A stretch of DNA of 64,000 nucleotides from Delphinapterus leucas (GCF_002288925.2 NW_022098045.1:2244237-2308236); one strand, 5' to 3'; positions 48,084 through 60,619 are shown, counted from the stretch's first letter. The notes: a model not told the origin generated them from the letters alone. Made by a program: numbers and translations.

Positions 48084-48387
48084 CCCAGGTCAAATTTTGA
48101 TGATAATGTTTAAAAATAAGAATGATTAAAACTTCACCAGAACCTCCAAAATAAATGTTAATAGTTGGACAGGCTTCTAGATGTGTGAGGAACACCTAAA
48201 AGGCTTAGGTAACAAAGGATTAAGTAAGGATATATAAAATTATAACCTAATATATAAATCATGAAAAGGCCATCCATTAGTATATTCTAAATGTGAGGAA
48301 GGATATTTATTGCTTAAATAAAATTTTTCTCAAGGCTAATGCTATAAAAAGGCCCTAGTAAACTTTCTTTTGAAATATCATTACTAT

Positions 48388-48505
48388 TTTGATCATTCAT
48401 TTATACAAATATTTACTGAGTGCTTACTAGGTGACAGGCTTTATACTACACAATGGATATAGAATGACAAATAGTTACTGCACCTTCAAGAGTCTATAAT
48501 CTAGA
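48388..48505 (-). repeat. L2-like 3' end, antisense
   Basis: TTTATACAAATATTTACTGA, GTGCTTACTAGGTGACAGGC, TTCAAGAGTCTATAATCTAG follow the reversed L2 3' end. 48506-49113 shows no other assigned element. Confidence 0.65.
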
Positions 48506-49113
48506 AAAACTTGATCCTGATTTTCAACAGTCTAAAATCAAAATCTTCAATGATTTTTTCATCTTCTCTGATATATAGTCCCTTTCCATTTTTCTTTAAT
48601 CTAACTAATAAATAAAACTCAAAACTCCATTCAGAACAGTACAGAAAGTATTATTATATTTAAACAAATATTTCATCCAGATGTGTCCCATGTATAGAAT
48701 TAAATACAACCACAGTCTTGTCCAAATATAAGTAACAGACTAAGCAAAGTAAGAAACAAAACAGCTTTCCCTCCTTTCACATCTGCAATTACAGTTGTGC
48801 CTGCTGGACACTTGCACTTGTTGTCTCTACCGATGCTAGGTCACACCATGAATTCATTCTTTTCCTAGTATTTCACAATAGGTTCTATGTATACAAAATT
48901 GACAAGATTTTTATTGTTTTTGGAGAACATTCACCTCCCAAATTTGTCTGTACAACATTTCAAATAAAAATAAACAAGTACATATATAATAGGAATAACT
49001 TACTTCAACATTTTTTGGTTTTGTTTCAAATAGGCTAAATCTAGTGATAGTACAGTGCTCTCAATTTCTTCTGTTCCAAAGCAACAAGTATCTACCAACA
49101 AAAATAAATATAC

Positions 49114-49148
<35 letters not shown>

Positions 49149-49153
49149 ACACA
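49114..49153. repeat. (CA)n microsatellite with one interruption
   Basis: CA repeat of 40 bp, broken once by a T at 49143. Confidence 0.97.
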
Positions 49154-49313
49154 GCCTACCACCCTACCCCAACCCCACAAGCACAGTGGTGGGGAGAGTA
49201 GAGAGCCTGGGGGTAAAAATGCAAATTACAACAAGAGACAAGTCCAAAGCCAATTTTTTTGAGTTAACCAATTTCTACCACCCTTCTGGAAGGACGACTG
49301 TCCTACTCTAGGG

Positions 49314-49520
49314 CAGCGGTCCCCAATCTTTTTGGAACCAGGGACTGGTTTCGTGGAAGACTATTTTTCCGAGGACCTGGCGGTGAGCGGGGGGATGGTT
49401 CAGGCAGTAATGCCAGCCATGGGGAGTGAAGGGAAGTGGCAGATGAAGCTCTGCTTCATCGCCACTGACCTCCTGCTGTGCGGCCTGCATTCTTAACAGC
49501 CCGGGAATTGGGGACCCCTG
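49314..49520 (+). mobile_element. hAT-Charlie-like MITE with intact target duplication
   Basis: Left end CAGCGGTCCCCAATCTTTTT and right end ATTGGGGACCCCTG are inverted repeats. The 8-bp duplication CTCTAGGG is exact at 49306-49313 and 49521-49528. 207 bp, with internal CCTCCTGCTGTGCGGCCTGC typical of this family. An antisense open frame across it (49308-49553) is a repeat artefact. Confidence 0.92.
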
Positions 49521-49919
49521 CTCTAGGGGACACAAGAAACAGCTCCAGGTCACTTAAGACAGTATCAAAGGCATGGAAAATAATCAGGATGCAAAACCTA
49601 CCCAAGGAACCTTGCAATCTCAACTTCTTCTCTGGTTGCTTGATGGCCTAGAGTTGCTGGCAGCAAGCTCCAATCAGTCTGGTTTCTCATGATGCCAATT
49701 ACCACTCTGCTGTTTCTAGCCTAGTCTATTCATAACAAATCTGGAATGGTTTGCCTGCAAGCAATTATTGCAAGTACTCTTTCAGACTCATAATTCCATC
49801 TCCTAGGAAATGTATTACATTAAATTGTCTATATCCTCAAAAAACTAGGCCAAAAATTGCAAAATGGGGTCCCTTTTCCACTAATCTGATCCTGACCAGA
49901 GAGCCCAACACAAACCCCA

Positions 49920-49926
<7 letters not shown>

Positions 49927-49957
<31 letters not shown>
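49927..49957. repeat. (TA)n microsatellite abutting the assembly gap
   Basis: Pure TA repeat of 31 bp running into the N block. The array probably caused the assembly break. Confidence 0.95.
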
Positions 49958-50057
49958 NNNNNNNNNNNNNNNNNNNNNNNNNNNNNNNNNNNNNNNNNNN
50001 NNNNNNNNNNNNNNNNNNNNNNNNNNNNNNNNNNNNNNNNNNNNNNNNNNNNNNNNN
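49958..50057. other. Assembly gap (100 N)
   Basis: Exactly 100 undetermined bases, the conventional length for a gap of unknown size. Confidence 0.99.
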
Positions 50058-50469
50058 CTTTCAATAGCTCTTTAATCAATTTCTTAACAGAATCAACTAT
50101 ATTTACAATTACTTGAATATATATATATATAAAGAAATACTGATTTCAGTCAATGTAACTGTGACTCTTTGGTCATCATGAAGATATCTCACAACACAGC
50201 TATGTTAGAAGCAATGTTACTACCATTACTTTCAACTTCCCCCAAAATTTCAGATATTCAGTTTTACTACCAAATCTAATAAAAACTAACACCAGCTAAG
50301 AAAACAGAAGTTAATATATAACAACTTTTATGTGTGTAACAGATAAACACTAGCATGTTTTATGAAATCACTACTATGTTTTATGAAACCAAATTTAACC
50401 CACATTCATATCTTTCAATAGCTCTTTCATCAATTTCTTAACAGAATCAACTATATTTACAATTACTTG
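50058..50469. repeat. 59-bp direct repeat pair, one copy at the gap edge
   Basis: 50058-50116 and 50411-50469 both run from CTTTCAATAGCTCTTT to TTTACAATTACTTGA and differ by a single base (A/C at the 17th position). The first copy begins at the first base after the gap, so it may extend into the gap. The first is followed by (TA)n, the second by unique sequence. Confidence 0.95.
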
Positions 50470-51357
50470 ACAATTCCCATCCTCTTCAAGAACACATATG
50501 CCAATGTCTCTCAGTGAAGGCAGTTAATATTCTTTAAAGGGTAGCCACTGAAAAACCAATAGCTTACAAAATGTTTAAAAGCATAACTGAATTGCCAAAT
50601 ATAATTTTATACTTTAATATTCATTTTTGTACGCTCAGGTAAACCATCTCTCTCTAACACAAATTCCACAATTTCCAGTAAAATGCTTAGTTTTTAAAGT
50701 ATTTCTCATAAGTTATTTTAAGGGTATATATTTGCATAATTTGATTTCTTTTTAAGCACTCCAGTTTGCCTAGAAAACTGTATAATTTAAGTAGAATCAT
50801 TATAGATAGTGTACTTAGGTCTTAGGGTCTTGGCAGTTTACACTTTCAGTACTTAAATGTATATAACATCATAATATTTCATGATTTTTAAAATCAAATA
50901 TGAAAAACATACAATTAGAAATGTGCTTCCCAAAAGATGTTTCTGATGCAACACTCCTAAAATTAGGCTTTCAAAAAACATTTTACCTATGTACAGTAGA
51001 AACAGGATGCCAACCTATCTTTAAGTTGAAGTGGCATCAAAATAAATTCTTTCATTCAACAAATATTGTCCAGCTAGGGACATAAGATAAGCTCTATCTT
51101 TAGAAAGATAAAAAAGGCCATCTCTATTCCCATCTTTTCTTCCAGTTTTTCCAGAAGATATACCCTGCCGCCAGTAGCTGTAGCTCTCCTTGATCACATG
51201 ACTTTCTTCTTATGGAAAAACCAGGCTTCTAATCCCAGTCTTCAGTATGTCAGAGAAAATGTCATCTTATTTAAAGGCACCTGGTGGGAAGAAGGACTCA
51301 GAATTTTCCCATACATCCAAATTTTTAACAAACTTATTTTTTTAAAGAATCATGGAA

Positions 51358-51649
51358 GGGCTTCCCTGGTGACGCAGTGGTTGAGAATCTGCCTGCCAAC
51401 GCAGGGGACACGGGTTCGAGCCCTGATCTGGGAAGATCCCACATGCCACGGAGCAACTGGGCCCGTGAGCCACAATTACTGAACCTGCGCGTCTGGAGCC
51501 CGTGCTCCACAACAAGAGAGACCGCGATAGTGAGAGGCCCGCGCACCGTGATGAAGAGTGGCCCCCACTTGCCGCAGCTAGAGAAAGCCCTCGCACAGAA
51601 ACGAAGACCCAACACAGCCATAAATAAATAAAATTTAAAAAAAAAAAAA
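51358..51649 (+). mobile_element. CHR SINE, intermediate form
   Basis: GGGCTTCCCTGGTGACGCAG head, GATGAAGAGTGGCCCCCACT in the body, A17 tail. Duplication AAAGAATCATGGAA (51344-51357) and AAAGAACCATGGAA (51650-51663), one mismatch. Low divergence. Confidence 0.95.
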
Positions 51650-51663
51650 AAAGAACCATGGAA

Positions 51664-52439
51664 AGGACTCCGGAATTGACATACAAAATAAAGAGTGTAA
51701 GCCAGTCAAGAAATAATTATGCATCTTACATAAAAGTATTCATATTTGTATTCTATGCAACTTTCCAATTTCCTGGAATTAATATCCGTATGTCCTCCAT
51801 TTCTACCTACCTCACAGAATTTCTAAAAACCATGTGGCCCTGGAATGGCACTTTATAAATAAAAGTATTATTATTTAAGTAGATAAATGAAACACATCTG
51901 CAATCTTTTTAATATTATAAATACGATGCATGAAAGTGCGATTTTTAAAAAATTCAAAGGCCACAAAAGCACAAGATGAACAGTAAGTCTTTTTGTTACT
52001 GGCCTGAAACAAAATGGCAATACACTGTTAACGCTGTTAACTGACTTCTAGTGCGGTTACAAGCTTAACTTTAACACCATTTTACTTCTGTTTATTGATT
52101 TACCAATTTTTATGTGCTATGTATTGACTGTCCATTGAAGAAATGAGCACTAACCCTTCCTTTGTTGCCCTCTATCTCGCAATTTTATAGGTTATATTAT
52201 TTTTATATTATAAAGGTTTATAACTATACTCCTTAACTATTCCATAACTATAATCAAGTCTATCTTATATATTTTCTAGGTTGATTCTAAAAACTAAAAA
52301 TTAATTAACTGCATTTATAATGTGACTAAGTAAATACTAATCACTGAAGAGAATGTAATTTTATATCATTTAGACATTACTGGTTGAAATAGAATTGTCC
52401 ATGTTTTCTAAGAGTGGCAGCACTTGAATTTTCTTCTAG
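51664..52439. other. AT-rich intron, nothing assigned
   Basis: No recognised repeat or exon-like segment. Confidence 0.4.
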
Positions 52440-52457
52440 CTCTCTTTGGTTCTTTTT

Positions 52458-52670
52458 TTTTTTTTCTTTTTTTTTTTTTGCGATATGTGAGCCTCTCACT
52501 GTTGTGGCCTCTCCCGTTGCGGAGCATAGGCTCCGGACGCGCAGGCTCAGTGGCCGTGACTCACGGGCCCAGCCGCTCCACGGCATGTGGGATCTTCCCG
52601 GACCGGGGCACGAACCCGTGTCCCCTGCATCGGCAGGCGGACCCTCAACCACTGCGCCACCAGGGAAGCC
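52458..52670 (-). mobile_element. CHR SINE, short form
   Basis: Antisense. Duplication CTCTCTTTGGTTCTTTTT (52440-52457) and CTCTCTTTGGCTCTTTTT (52671-52688), one mismatch. Long T-rich tail. Confidence 0.95.
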
Positions 52671-52979
52671 CTCTCTTTGGCTCTTTTTGAAGGCCCAAGA
52701 CTGCCACTGTAGCTACCAGTTTCCTCCCCCCGACACTGCCCTACCACCATATCCTCTATCTTGGATTATATTTTCCACTGTATTATAGTGTCTCAAATAT
52801 TTTCATATAAAGTACATAGTTTTTCTAAATATAAAAATATACTTGTCCTCATATGATAAATAATGTGGTTAACTATAAAAAATTTAAGTTCAATATTTTC
52901 CCCCAAATGATGAAAATTACTGCTTCACTATCTTCAAGCATTCAGCACGGCTGCTAAGAACTCAGTTACTTGACTTTCC

Positions 52980-53186
52980 TTTTTTTTTTTTTTTTCGGTA
53001 CGCGGGCCTCTCACTGCTGTGTCTTCTCCCATTGCAGAGCACAGGCTCCGGATGCGCAGGCTCAGCGGCCATGGCTCACGGGCCCAGCTGCTCCGCGGCA
53101 TGTGGGATCCTCCCGGACCGGGGCATGAACCCGTGTCCCCTGCACTGGCAGGTGGACTCTCAACCACTGCGCCACCAGGGAAGCCC
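52980..53186 (-). mobile_element. CHR SINE, short form
   Basis: Antisense, 309 bp from the previous SINE and in the same orientation. Duplication TGACTTTCC (52971-52979) and TGATTTTCC (53187-53195), one mismatch. The two copies could recombine and delete about 520 bp. Confidence 0.93.
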
Positions 53187-53189
53187 TGA

Positions 53190-54650
53190 TTTTCCATTTT
53201 TTATTCCCTGTCTCTGGCAGTAACTGAGGATTTTCTTTTTATCCTTAGAGTTCTGAAATTTTACCACGTGTCTAGATATAGGTCTTTTTCCATTCATCCT
53301 GTGTGGTACTAGATGGGTTCCTTTAATCTGAAATTCATTATCTTTCTCTGGCTCATGATATTTCTTCAATTATTTCTTTCAATATTTTTCTCCTTTCCAC
53401 CTTCCTGTTATTTCTAGAACTCATATTTACAGATATGAAAACTTTGTGATGTATTTTCCGTACTCTTTTTCTCTCAATTTTTCCAGATTTTTTTTCTTTG
53501 TTTTTTTTTTTTTTTTGGCTTCACATACACAGAGTTCCTCCTCTTTGGCTCCAAATCAACAACTCAGTCTTGATTCATGCTAAATTGTTATTTAACCCAT
53601 CCATTAAAATTTATCTTCATAATTTTCAAAATCTGTCCTGGTTCTCTGCCACTTTTTCAATGAAACTGATTAATCATTGCAACATGTTCTTGAATCTTAG
53701 TAAAATACATATTACACTTTGTTTTCTTCGAAGTTTTCTTCTGAATTTTATCTGAGGTCAGCTGTTCTTTCTTTCATCTTAATCCTCTTCCATCTTTATT
53801 CTCCTCAACTGTCTGTTTATATTGGCATGAAAAATATTATTTTTGGCTCTCTCTGAGGTTGTTCGAATTTGTTTTCCCAAATGGTGTCTCCCTTAAATGG
53901 GAGGGTAGTACTATTTAAGCAGGTATCCCAGAAAGGTACCTAGACAGGAAGTTAAACTTGCTGGGATCCGCCAAAACTGCTATTCTCTGAAGAGGCATGC
54001 TTCAGTGCCTCTGCTTCTCCCTCAGGTTCCAACACCTCTGATGTCCTACTGAATTGCTAATCTACTTTCTTAAAAGAGAACAGTTCTTAGACTTCTGGCC
54101 TGAGGGCAGGCATGACTGCCACCAGGGCTGTTAAGACTGGAGAAAGGGCAGGAAGGAGGTCCAACTAATGCAGCACTTTGGAAAATAATTCTTTAAAAGA
54201 TTCTTGATTATTACGCAATTGCCCACTACTGTTCTCTGTACTTGTTGACTCCAAGCTTGGAGTCTTTCTGAGGCTCCCCTAGGAAATCCTGAGCTTACCT
54301 CTGGTATCTTGAGTTCCAGTTTCCTTTGAGATTTTGCTGTCAATCCAATCCCATGAACTTCCTATCTTCTTCATAATTTCTTGTCCTCTGATGGTACCTG
54401 TAGTGGACTGTCAACTGTAATTTTACTGTTCAACACACATTCTCCCCGGTCCCTTTTTCTAGTAATATAATCCCTCTTGTCCGTGGGGAAAATATTACAT
54501 GTGATTTGGGTGGAGGTGAGTCTTCCCAGCTACCACTGGGGTGGCCATGTGACCCAGGTCTGGCTTGAATAATATCCCATCCCCCCTCTCCTCTGGCAGC
54601 CATCTTTGCCTAGCTGAAAATAAAACTAATACAGAAGAAAAGAGAGACTA
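53190..54650. other. Unassigned, possibly old repeat-derived DNA
   Basis: T-rich stretch (53485-53520) and pyrimidine-rich text such as TTTCTAGAACTCATATTTAC that vaguely recalls antisense old L1 5' sequence. 54420-54610 carries GTGGCCATGTGACCCAGGTC, a motif of a dispersed mammalian repeat that I cannot name. Similar motifs occur at 61380-61400 and 61600-61625. Confidence 0.3.
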
Positions 54651-55630
54651 AAATGTTGAAAGAAAACCAGTACTGATGATATTATTCAAATATGGACTTA
54701 TCCGTGCCTAAAGATGGATCTTCCCTCCTTCCCCACACACATCCGAGCACATATAAAGCTACAGAGCTAATGAAGTCCTTTTACTCCTCTTTAAGGTAGT
54801 TTGGCCAGTGTAATAACATCTGTCCCTTGCTTTTCAAAACTGCGGTTTAGTTCAATCTTTAAACCATATAAGTGGGATGTTGGGAAGAAAGAAAGTTAAA
54901 GGAATGTACTCAATGCACCATATTTAAAAGAAAAGTTAAGACAAAAATTGTAAAATAAGCCAGAAGAAATAAAATTAAAGCTTTATAGTTTGGTGTTAAA
55001 CACAGAATGAGGAAATAGCTATAAACTTTATTAAGTGCATCCTATCATTTCCTAAGACATCCTTCATACCTCTAGGGAAAGAAAAGCATATATAGAAACC
55101 AATTATCTCTTAACTAGTTTTTTCTGAGTCAAGATTCCAATGGTTTCAAAAAGAACAAAGGAGGAAAGACTGGTAGTGATTTAAAATGTTCTAATCTATT
55201 ATATATCCAAAGAAAACTCTCTGAAAGGTTATATAGTGTCAACTTCTGGAAGAAAAATTCTTTAGCTTTGATATGATTATTTGAGGAGAGGTATGGAAGG
55301 GGTTGTTTACTTTTTAATTTTAGAGGTGATAAAAAGCACAGAAGGTCATTGAACTCCTCAGTGGATGAAAGATGAAATCCAGTACTCGTCACCTAAGGTA
55401 AATAATTCACGGTTCATAGACCTATGCCTCAAAAGTTCTAGCCTCCTGAAATTTGCAAAATGCTGTATGTATATATTTAAGTACATATGAGGGAGAAGGG
55501 GTCCACAGTTTTCATCAGAATCTAACTAAAATCCATGACCTAAAAAAGGTAAAGAAAACTGCTCCTGACTGGAAAAGAACAATGACAACTTCATTCAAGA
55601 ATTACATTTAACAATTAAATACAAAAAAAA
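54651..55630. other. Intron, nothing assigned
   Basis: No recognised repeat or exon-like segment. Confidence 0.4.
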
Positions 55631-55634
55631 CTAA

Positions 55635-55830
55635 GTAATGAATACCTCCAACATATAAGACAGTGTACTAGATATAGAGATTATCTCCATTCTTTAGAAA
55701 AACTCTGTTAGAAAAAATTATTAGTCCCAACATGGATGAAGAAAATGAGGTTAAACAGTAATTTTCCCAAAGTCACAAAGTATTAAAGCAGGATGCAAAA
55801 GTTTCCCAACTTGATTTTAAACTTTTTCCA
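55635..55830 (-). repeat. MIR-like fragment, antisense
   Basis: AATACCTCCAACATATAAGA, GATGAAGAAAATGAGGTTAA, TTTTCCCAAAGTCACAAAGT and AAAGCAGGATGC follow the reversed MIR order. Confidence 0.6.
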
Positions 55831-56499
55831 TATAATGTTTTTTTTCCAGGAGAAATATTGGAAAACAAATACAAAGGCAATGGGTTATTTCATAATGGAA
55901 TGTAATTTTATGTCAGGCACAGAAATTGCCAAGTATTCACATGCCTGGGGTTTAATGAAACTGGAATCTGACCCTTCAATTAAGATTTTCAGGGAAACTT
56001 CTGCTTCTAGTAGTAAGGTCAGAAGCCCTTAGTATTTGATTAAGATTTATGAATCTTAACATTCAAGGTTGTCTAAGCCAATGAATGGCTCCCCTTGCTA
56101 TTCTTCTGGGCTCCATGGGAAACAAAACGAAGTTGCTCATACATGGAGACAAAAAGCTGCAATAACAAGCCCATGTTTTTTATGTCTTGTCATACAAGAT
56201 AAGAGGATCTGGTGATAAGGCTAAAGTAGGCAAGAACTTCTACATATCAAAACACCTCCCACATACCTAAAACACATTAACAACTTAAAATATATTCCAG
56301 AACACGGCTCTGGCTAAGATAACTCAGTACCAGAGTTTGGGTTGGAGCCAGCAAACTGGGTCGAATAGTGGAGTGGATCTTGGACTGAGAGGTGGTAATA
56401 CTGGGTAGAGTAAGAAAAAAAAAGGAAGGAAAGGTACAAATGAAGGAACAATCCACAAAGTAAGTTAGGGATATGTTTTCAAAGTTCTGAGACTTAAGA

Positions 56500-56846
56500 G
56501 GCTTCCCTGGTGGCACAGTGATTAAGAATCCGCCTGCCAATGCAGGGGACACGGGTTCAAGCCCTGGTCCGGGAAGATCCCACATGCCACGGAGCAACTA
56601 AGCCAGCGCACCACAATTACTGAGCCTGCGCTCTAGGGCCTGCGAACCACAACTACTGAGCCCACGTGCCACAAATACTGAAGCCCATGCGCCTAGAGCC
56701 CATGCTCCACAACGAGAAGCCACCGCAATGAGAAGCCCGCGCACCACAACTAAGAGTAGCCCCCACTCGCCACAACTAGAGAAAACCCGTGCGCAGCAAC
56801 GAAGACCCAATGCAGCCTAAAATAAATAAATTTATTTTAAAAAAAA
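56500..56846 (+). mobile_element. CHR SINE, long form
   Basis: GGCTTCCCTGGTGGCACAGT head, full set of CACAACTACTGAGCCC units, and tail AAATAAATAAATTTATTTT plus A-run. Perfect 19-bp duplication AAAGTTCTGAGACTTAAGA at 56481-56499 and 56847-56865, the longest in the window. Confidence 0.96.
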
Positions 56847-57454
56847 AAAGTTCTGAGACTTAAGAAAACCGCATGGTCAGATCTTTGCTTTGATACCTGG
56901 CCATTTTATCTAGAACCACTGAATCACCTGCTAAGCCTACAGCAGAGAAGTCACCGAATACAGCTTGCCTCATCATTCCCAGAAAAGGAGATAAAAGAGT
57001 AAGAAAAGGATGTTGACTTTCCCATTACTCTTATCTGTCCCTCTTTATTAACAGTATGATTAAGTAGTAAGAAACTTTAAATTCTGGGGGAATTTAAGAA
57101 TATATTCTATTTAAATACTAAAGATCTAATGAATCCAGGATATAATCCTAAAACATCATTTAACCCACACAACTATTATTTGTGGAAGCTTCATTACAGA
57201 ATCCCACTTCCTATGCTAACACTGGCTCCACCTAATATAAATTAACCCACATGCACAATTACAGCTGAAGAGTTTTATTGGCAGTCTATGAATTCAATAA
57301 AATAAATTAAATGGAGTCAGGAAAGAAAATAAAAGAGTCAGATTTTTCTAACTTACAGATTTTAAATTGTATTTTTTAAAAACAACCAAACATATTACTA
57401 GTCAGTAACCCCATTTTTACAACACTCTCCATTCTTCCTCAAACTTCAGTTTTA

Positions 57455-57600
57455 AAAACTAATATTTACGGAGACTGTTATAGTTCACAAATGTTTTCAC
57501 ACACTTAGCTCATCTGACCCCCAGCAAAAGAAGGTATTATGATGTCCCTCTTAGGTGAGGCTCTGAGAGATTTAGCTTGCACATCACACTTACTTGACAG
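57455..57600 (-). repeat. Possible MIR fragment, antisense
   Basis: TATTTACGGAGACTGTTATA, CATCTGACCCCCAGCAAAAG and AGGTATTATGATGTCC loosely follow the reversed MIR. Weak. 56870-57454 and 57601-58090 hold nothing I can assign. Confidence 0.35.
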
Positions 57601-58094
57601 CATGAATTGAGAGATGTAGTAGGGTCTAAGCATTCTTCTCACTTCACATTTTAAGAACTTACTATAAAAGAGGTCACCTACAAGGTATCTATTTTCACTT
57701 GATGTTCCAGAAAAGGGGAAGAATAGTATACGATTCACTCACAATCTATGAAATCCATCTCAAGATCAATCACATGAATTTTTCCCAAGATGGAGTTAGG
57801 GAAACAACAAGATGTAACAGAACAGAGCAACATTAACTACACTCCTATAAAGTCTTTTTTTTGAAGGGTGTGGGGTGCAGTTTTATAACCTGGTGTTCTA
57901 ACCGACTCTTAAACATACCAGGACTATTACTGCTTACGTATAATGACCCAGGGGTAAGTCATAAACTAGAAAAAGATGTCATTCACACAGATCTGTAAAG
58001 ATGACCAAAATGCAACATGAAATAAGCTAATGAGTTCTACAATTTATACAAAACATCTCTTGAGCAATTACTAGGGAGACCATGCAAGAGTAGT

Positions 58095-58350
58095 AGGGAG
58101 GCAGTGAACTATAGAAGTTAAAAAAAGCAGACTTTGATGTGAGACTGCCCATGTTTATATCTTATTTCCATCATTTACTGTGACCTTGAGCAAGTTATTC
58201 TTTTCCCTGATTTTTTTTCAACTACAAACTGTGGATAATATTATTATCTACCTCTTAGAGTTGTGAGGGTTAAATGAGATACTATACATAAAGCAATTAG
58301 AACTGTGCCTGGTATATAGTAAGCACTCATTAAAATACTAGTTATTAAAA
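58095..58350 (+). repeat. MIR SINE, near full length
   Basis: Sense order: TTTGATGTGAGACTGCCCAT, CATTTACTGTGACCTTGAGC, AAGTTATTC, TGTGGATAATATTATTATCT, CCTCTTAGAGTTGTGAGGGT, TAAATGAGATACTATACATA, AGAACTGTGCCTGGTATATA. Confidence 0.88.
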
Positions 58351-58624
58351 TATTAGTTATTGAGGTTATAATTACCCAATGTTCTAAGTGTTATGAATAC
58401 TTTCAGGGAAGAGGTGATATTTTATCTGGCTCTTAATGGGTAAAGCAGCTAACAGAGTGACATCCACAGAGAATAGATATTAATGGGACTTCAAAGCTGA
58501 CATCTGACATAGCACATCCTAAAACATACTAAACCACTACAAAACCACTGTAGTTTTAAAAATACAGTGCTCTTACACATAACAAAATGGGAGTTACAGG
58601 AAGAGACCCATGTACCCTTGGTCT

Positions 58625-58990
58625 AGCACTTTCACCATTGGAATACATCCTACCAAAATACAGACACACATACACAGAGATACATATCAAAAAGAGTCCA
58701 CTGCAGTATTGTTTGTAGTAGAACACTGGACACAGCCAAAACACTCAATAAAACCAGGGAAGTCATGATACCTGACAAGGGAACACTCCACAGCCATTAA
58801 GAAGAATAAGATAAACGATAAGTGTATTTATATGGGAAGAGTCTATGATAAGACCATTAATTTTAAAAAGAAATTTTCGTAATATTTTTATAATGACCCC
58901 ATTTATGCAAAACAAAAATTTGTTTACGCAAGTACACAATTTACATTTACATTTACTACATGATTTAATAACAAAAAAAAGATAATGCAA
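58625..58990 (+). mobile_element. L1M-type 3' UTR fragment
   Basis: GTCCACTGCAGTATTGTTTG, TACACTGGACACAGCC-like DNA, GGAAGAGTCTATGATAAGAC and TATAATGACCCCATTTATGC follow the old L1 3' end pattern in sense. Confidence 0.6.
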
Positions 58991-59882
58991 TCTCCCTTTA
59001 AGACTCCACCAACATTAAATAAACATCAGTCATAGTTTAGTAACTTTGCTACATACTTTAGCATAGGTTCAGTTTAAAAGATGTATCATCTCTTCAATAG
59101 GATTAAAACATCTATCTCAGGTCATATAGCAGCTCTGCTATTTTGGCATTTCCTGAATAGCAACTGCATAAGTATTAAATTATTCCTGGTTTATTTGAAA
59201 TATATTTTTAAAATATTGAAACAAAACTAAAGAACACTGGAATGATAATGCAAGAGAACTAAAACACATTCATAGTTTGTAGATCCTGCCCTAATAGTGT
59301 TATGGAGGTGTTCAAGTCCAAAGGCAGCCTAGTTAAGGCTAATGACATCACAAATCAATAAGAACATGGTACAGATGCTGGTGCTGAAGGCACCTTTACT
59401 TCTTTAGTAGAAATCTGGAAGAGAGGGAGGGAAGAAAGGAAAGAAAGAAGCCAACCCTGCTTACAGGCTTAACAGGCAGTAAAAAAATATATATATATAT
59501 ATTTTTTTTCAAAAGACCACTAAGTAAGATGAAAAATATGGAACATTACTTTGTTAACCATAAAACCCTACAGATGTTAGCTACTTATCAAAAAGCACAG
59601 GAAATTGCTTAGTACAAACAACTAATTTTAGTACGTGGGCCTTAACGTTATACAAATACAATACATATAAAGATATACATACTGAGCAGATATAACCCAG
59701 TCTATTGTTCTATTGTCTAAATATATGAAATAAAGGTAGTACTTCAAACAGTGGGAAAGGATAGATGATGAAGTAGCTAAATCAACTGATTAACTATTTG
59801 GAAACATAAGACTAAGTTCATGTCTTCCTCCAAAGCCAGTATAAATTCGAATTACAAGAATTGAGTGTAAAAATTAACAGGC

Positions 59883-60320
59883 ACAATAAGCCAAGAGGTG
59901 GAAGCAACCCAAATGTCCGTCGATGGATATATGGATAAAACAAAATGTGGTATATATACATACAATGGGATATTCAGTCTTAGAAGGGAAGGAAATCCTG
60001 TTACATGATACAACATGTATGAATCTCAGGATGTCATGTTAAGTGAAATAAGCCAGTCACAAAAAGACAAGTACTATATGATTCTACTTATATGAAGTAT
60101 CTAAAGTAGTCAAATTCATAGAAACAGAAAGTAGAATGTTGGCTGCCAGGAGTTGGCGGAAAGGAGAATGGAAAGTTGCTGTCTAATGAGTAGAGAATTT
60201 CAGTTTTACCAGATGAAAAAGTTCTGAAGATCTGTTACACAACAATGTGAATACACTTAACATTACTGAACTGTACACTTAAGTGCTTAAAACAATAAAA
60301 TTTTTGTTGTATTGTTATTA
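59883..60320 (+). mobile_element. L1M 3' UTR
   Basis: Strong ordered matches: GCCAAGAGGTGGAAGCAACC, AATGTCCGTCGATGGATATA, GTTAAGTGAAATAAGCCAGT, GTACTATATGATTCTACTTA, AACATTACTGAACTGTACAC. Typical L1MA/L1MB-type end. No frame. Confidence 0.85.
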
Positions 60321-60619
60321 AATTGTTTAAATTATATACAATTAAGAAGTACACACTAAATTACTTAAGCCACTTAAAAAATTACTTGACTATAAAGAGA
60401 TCAAATAAAGCACCTGATCGAACTTCTAACAACTCAATGGCAAAAACAGTTAAAAATACAACATATAAGATTGAAAGGAAAAAGGATGCATATAAATTAA
60501 ATCTATAAAGCACAAATTTTATAAGACTGATGTAAGAAGGAAATTATCTATAGTTTCTCCCAATAAATTTGAAAATCTAATATGAAATGAATAATCTCCA
60601 TAGAAAATATAAATCAAAA

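Noticed and set aside
49308..49553. An 81-residue antisense frame
   Set aside because: It lies on the hAT MITE at 49314-49520 and its flanks.
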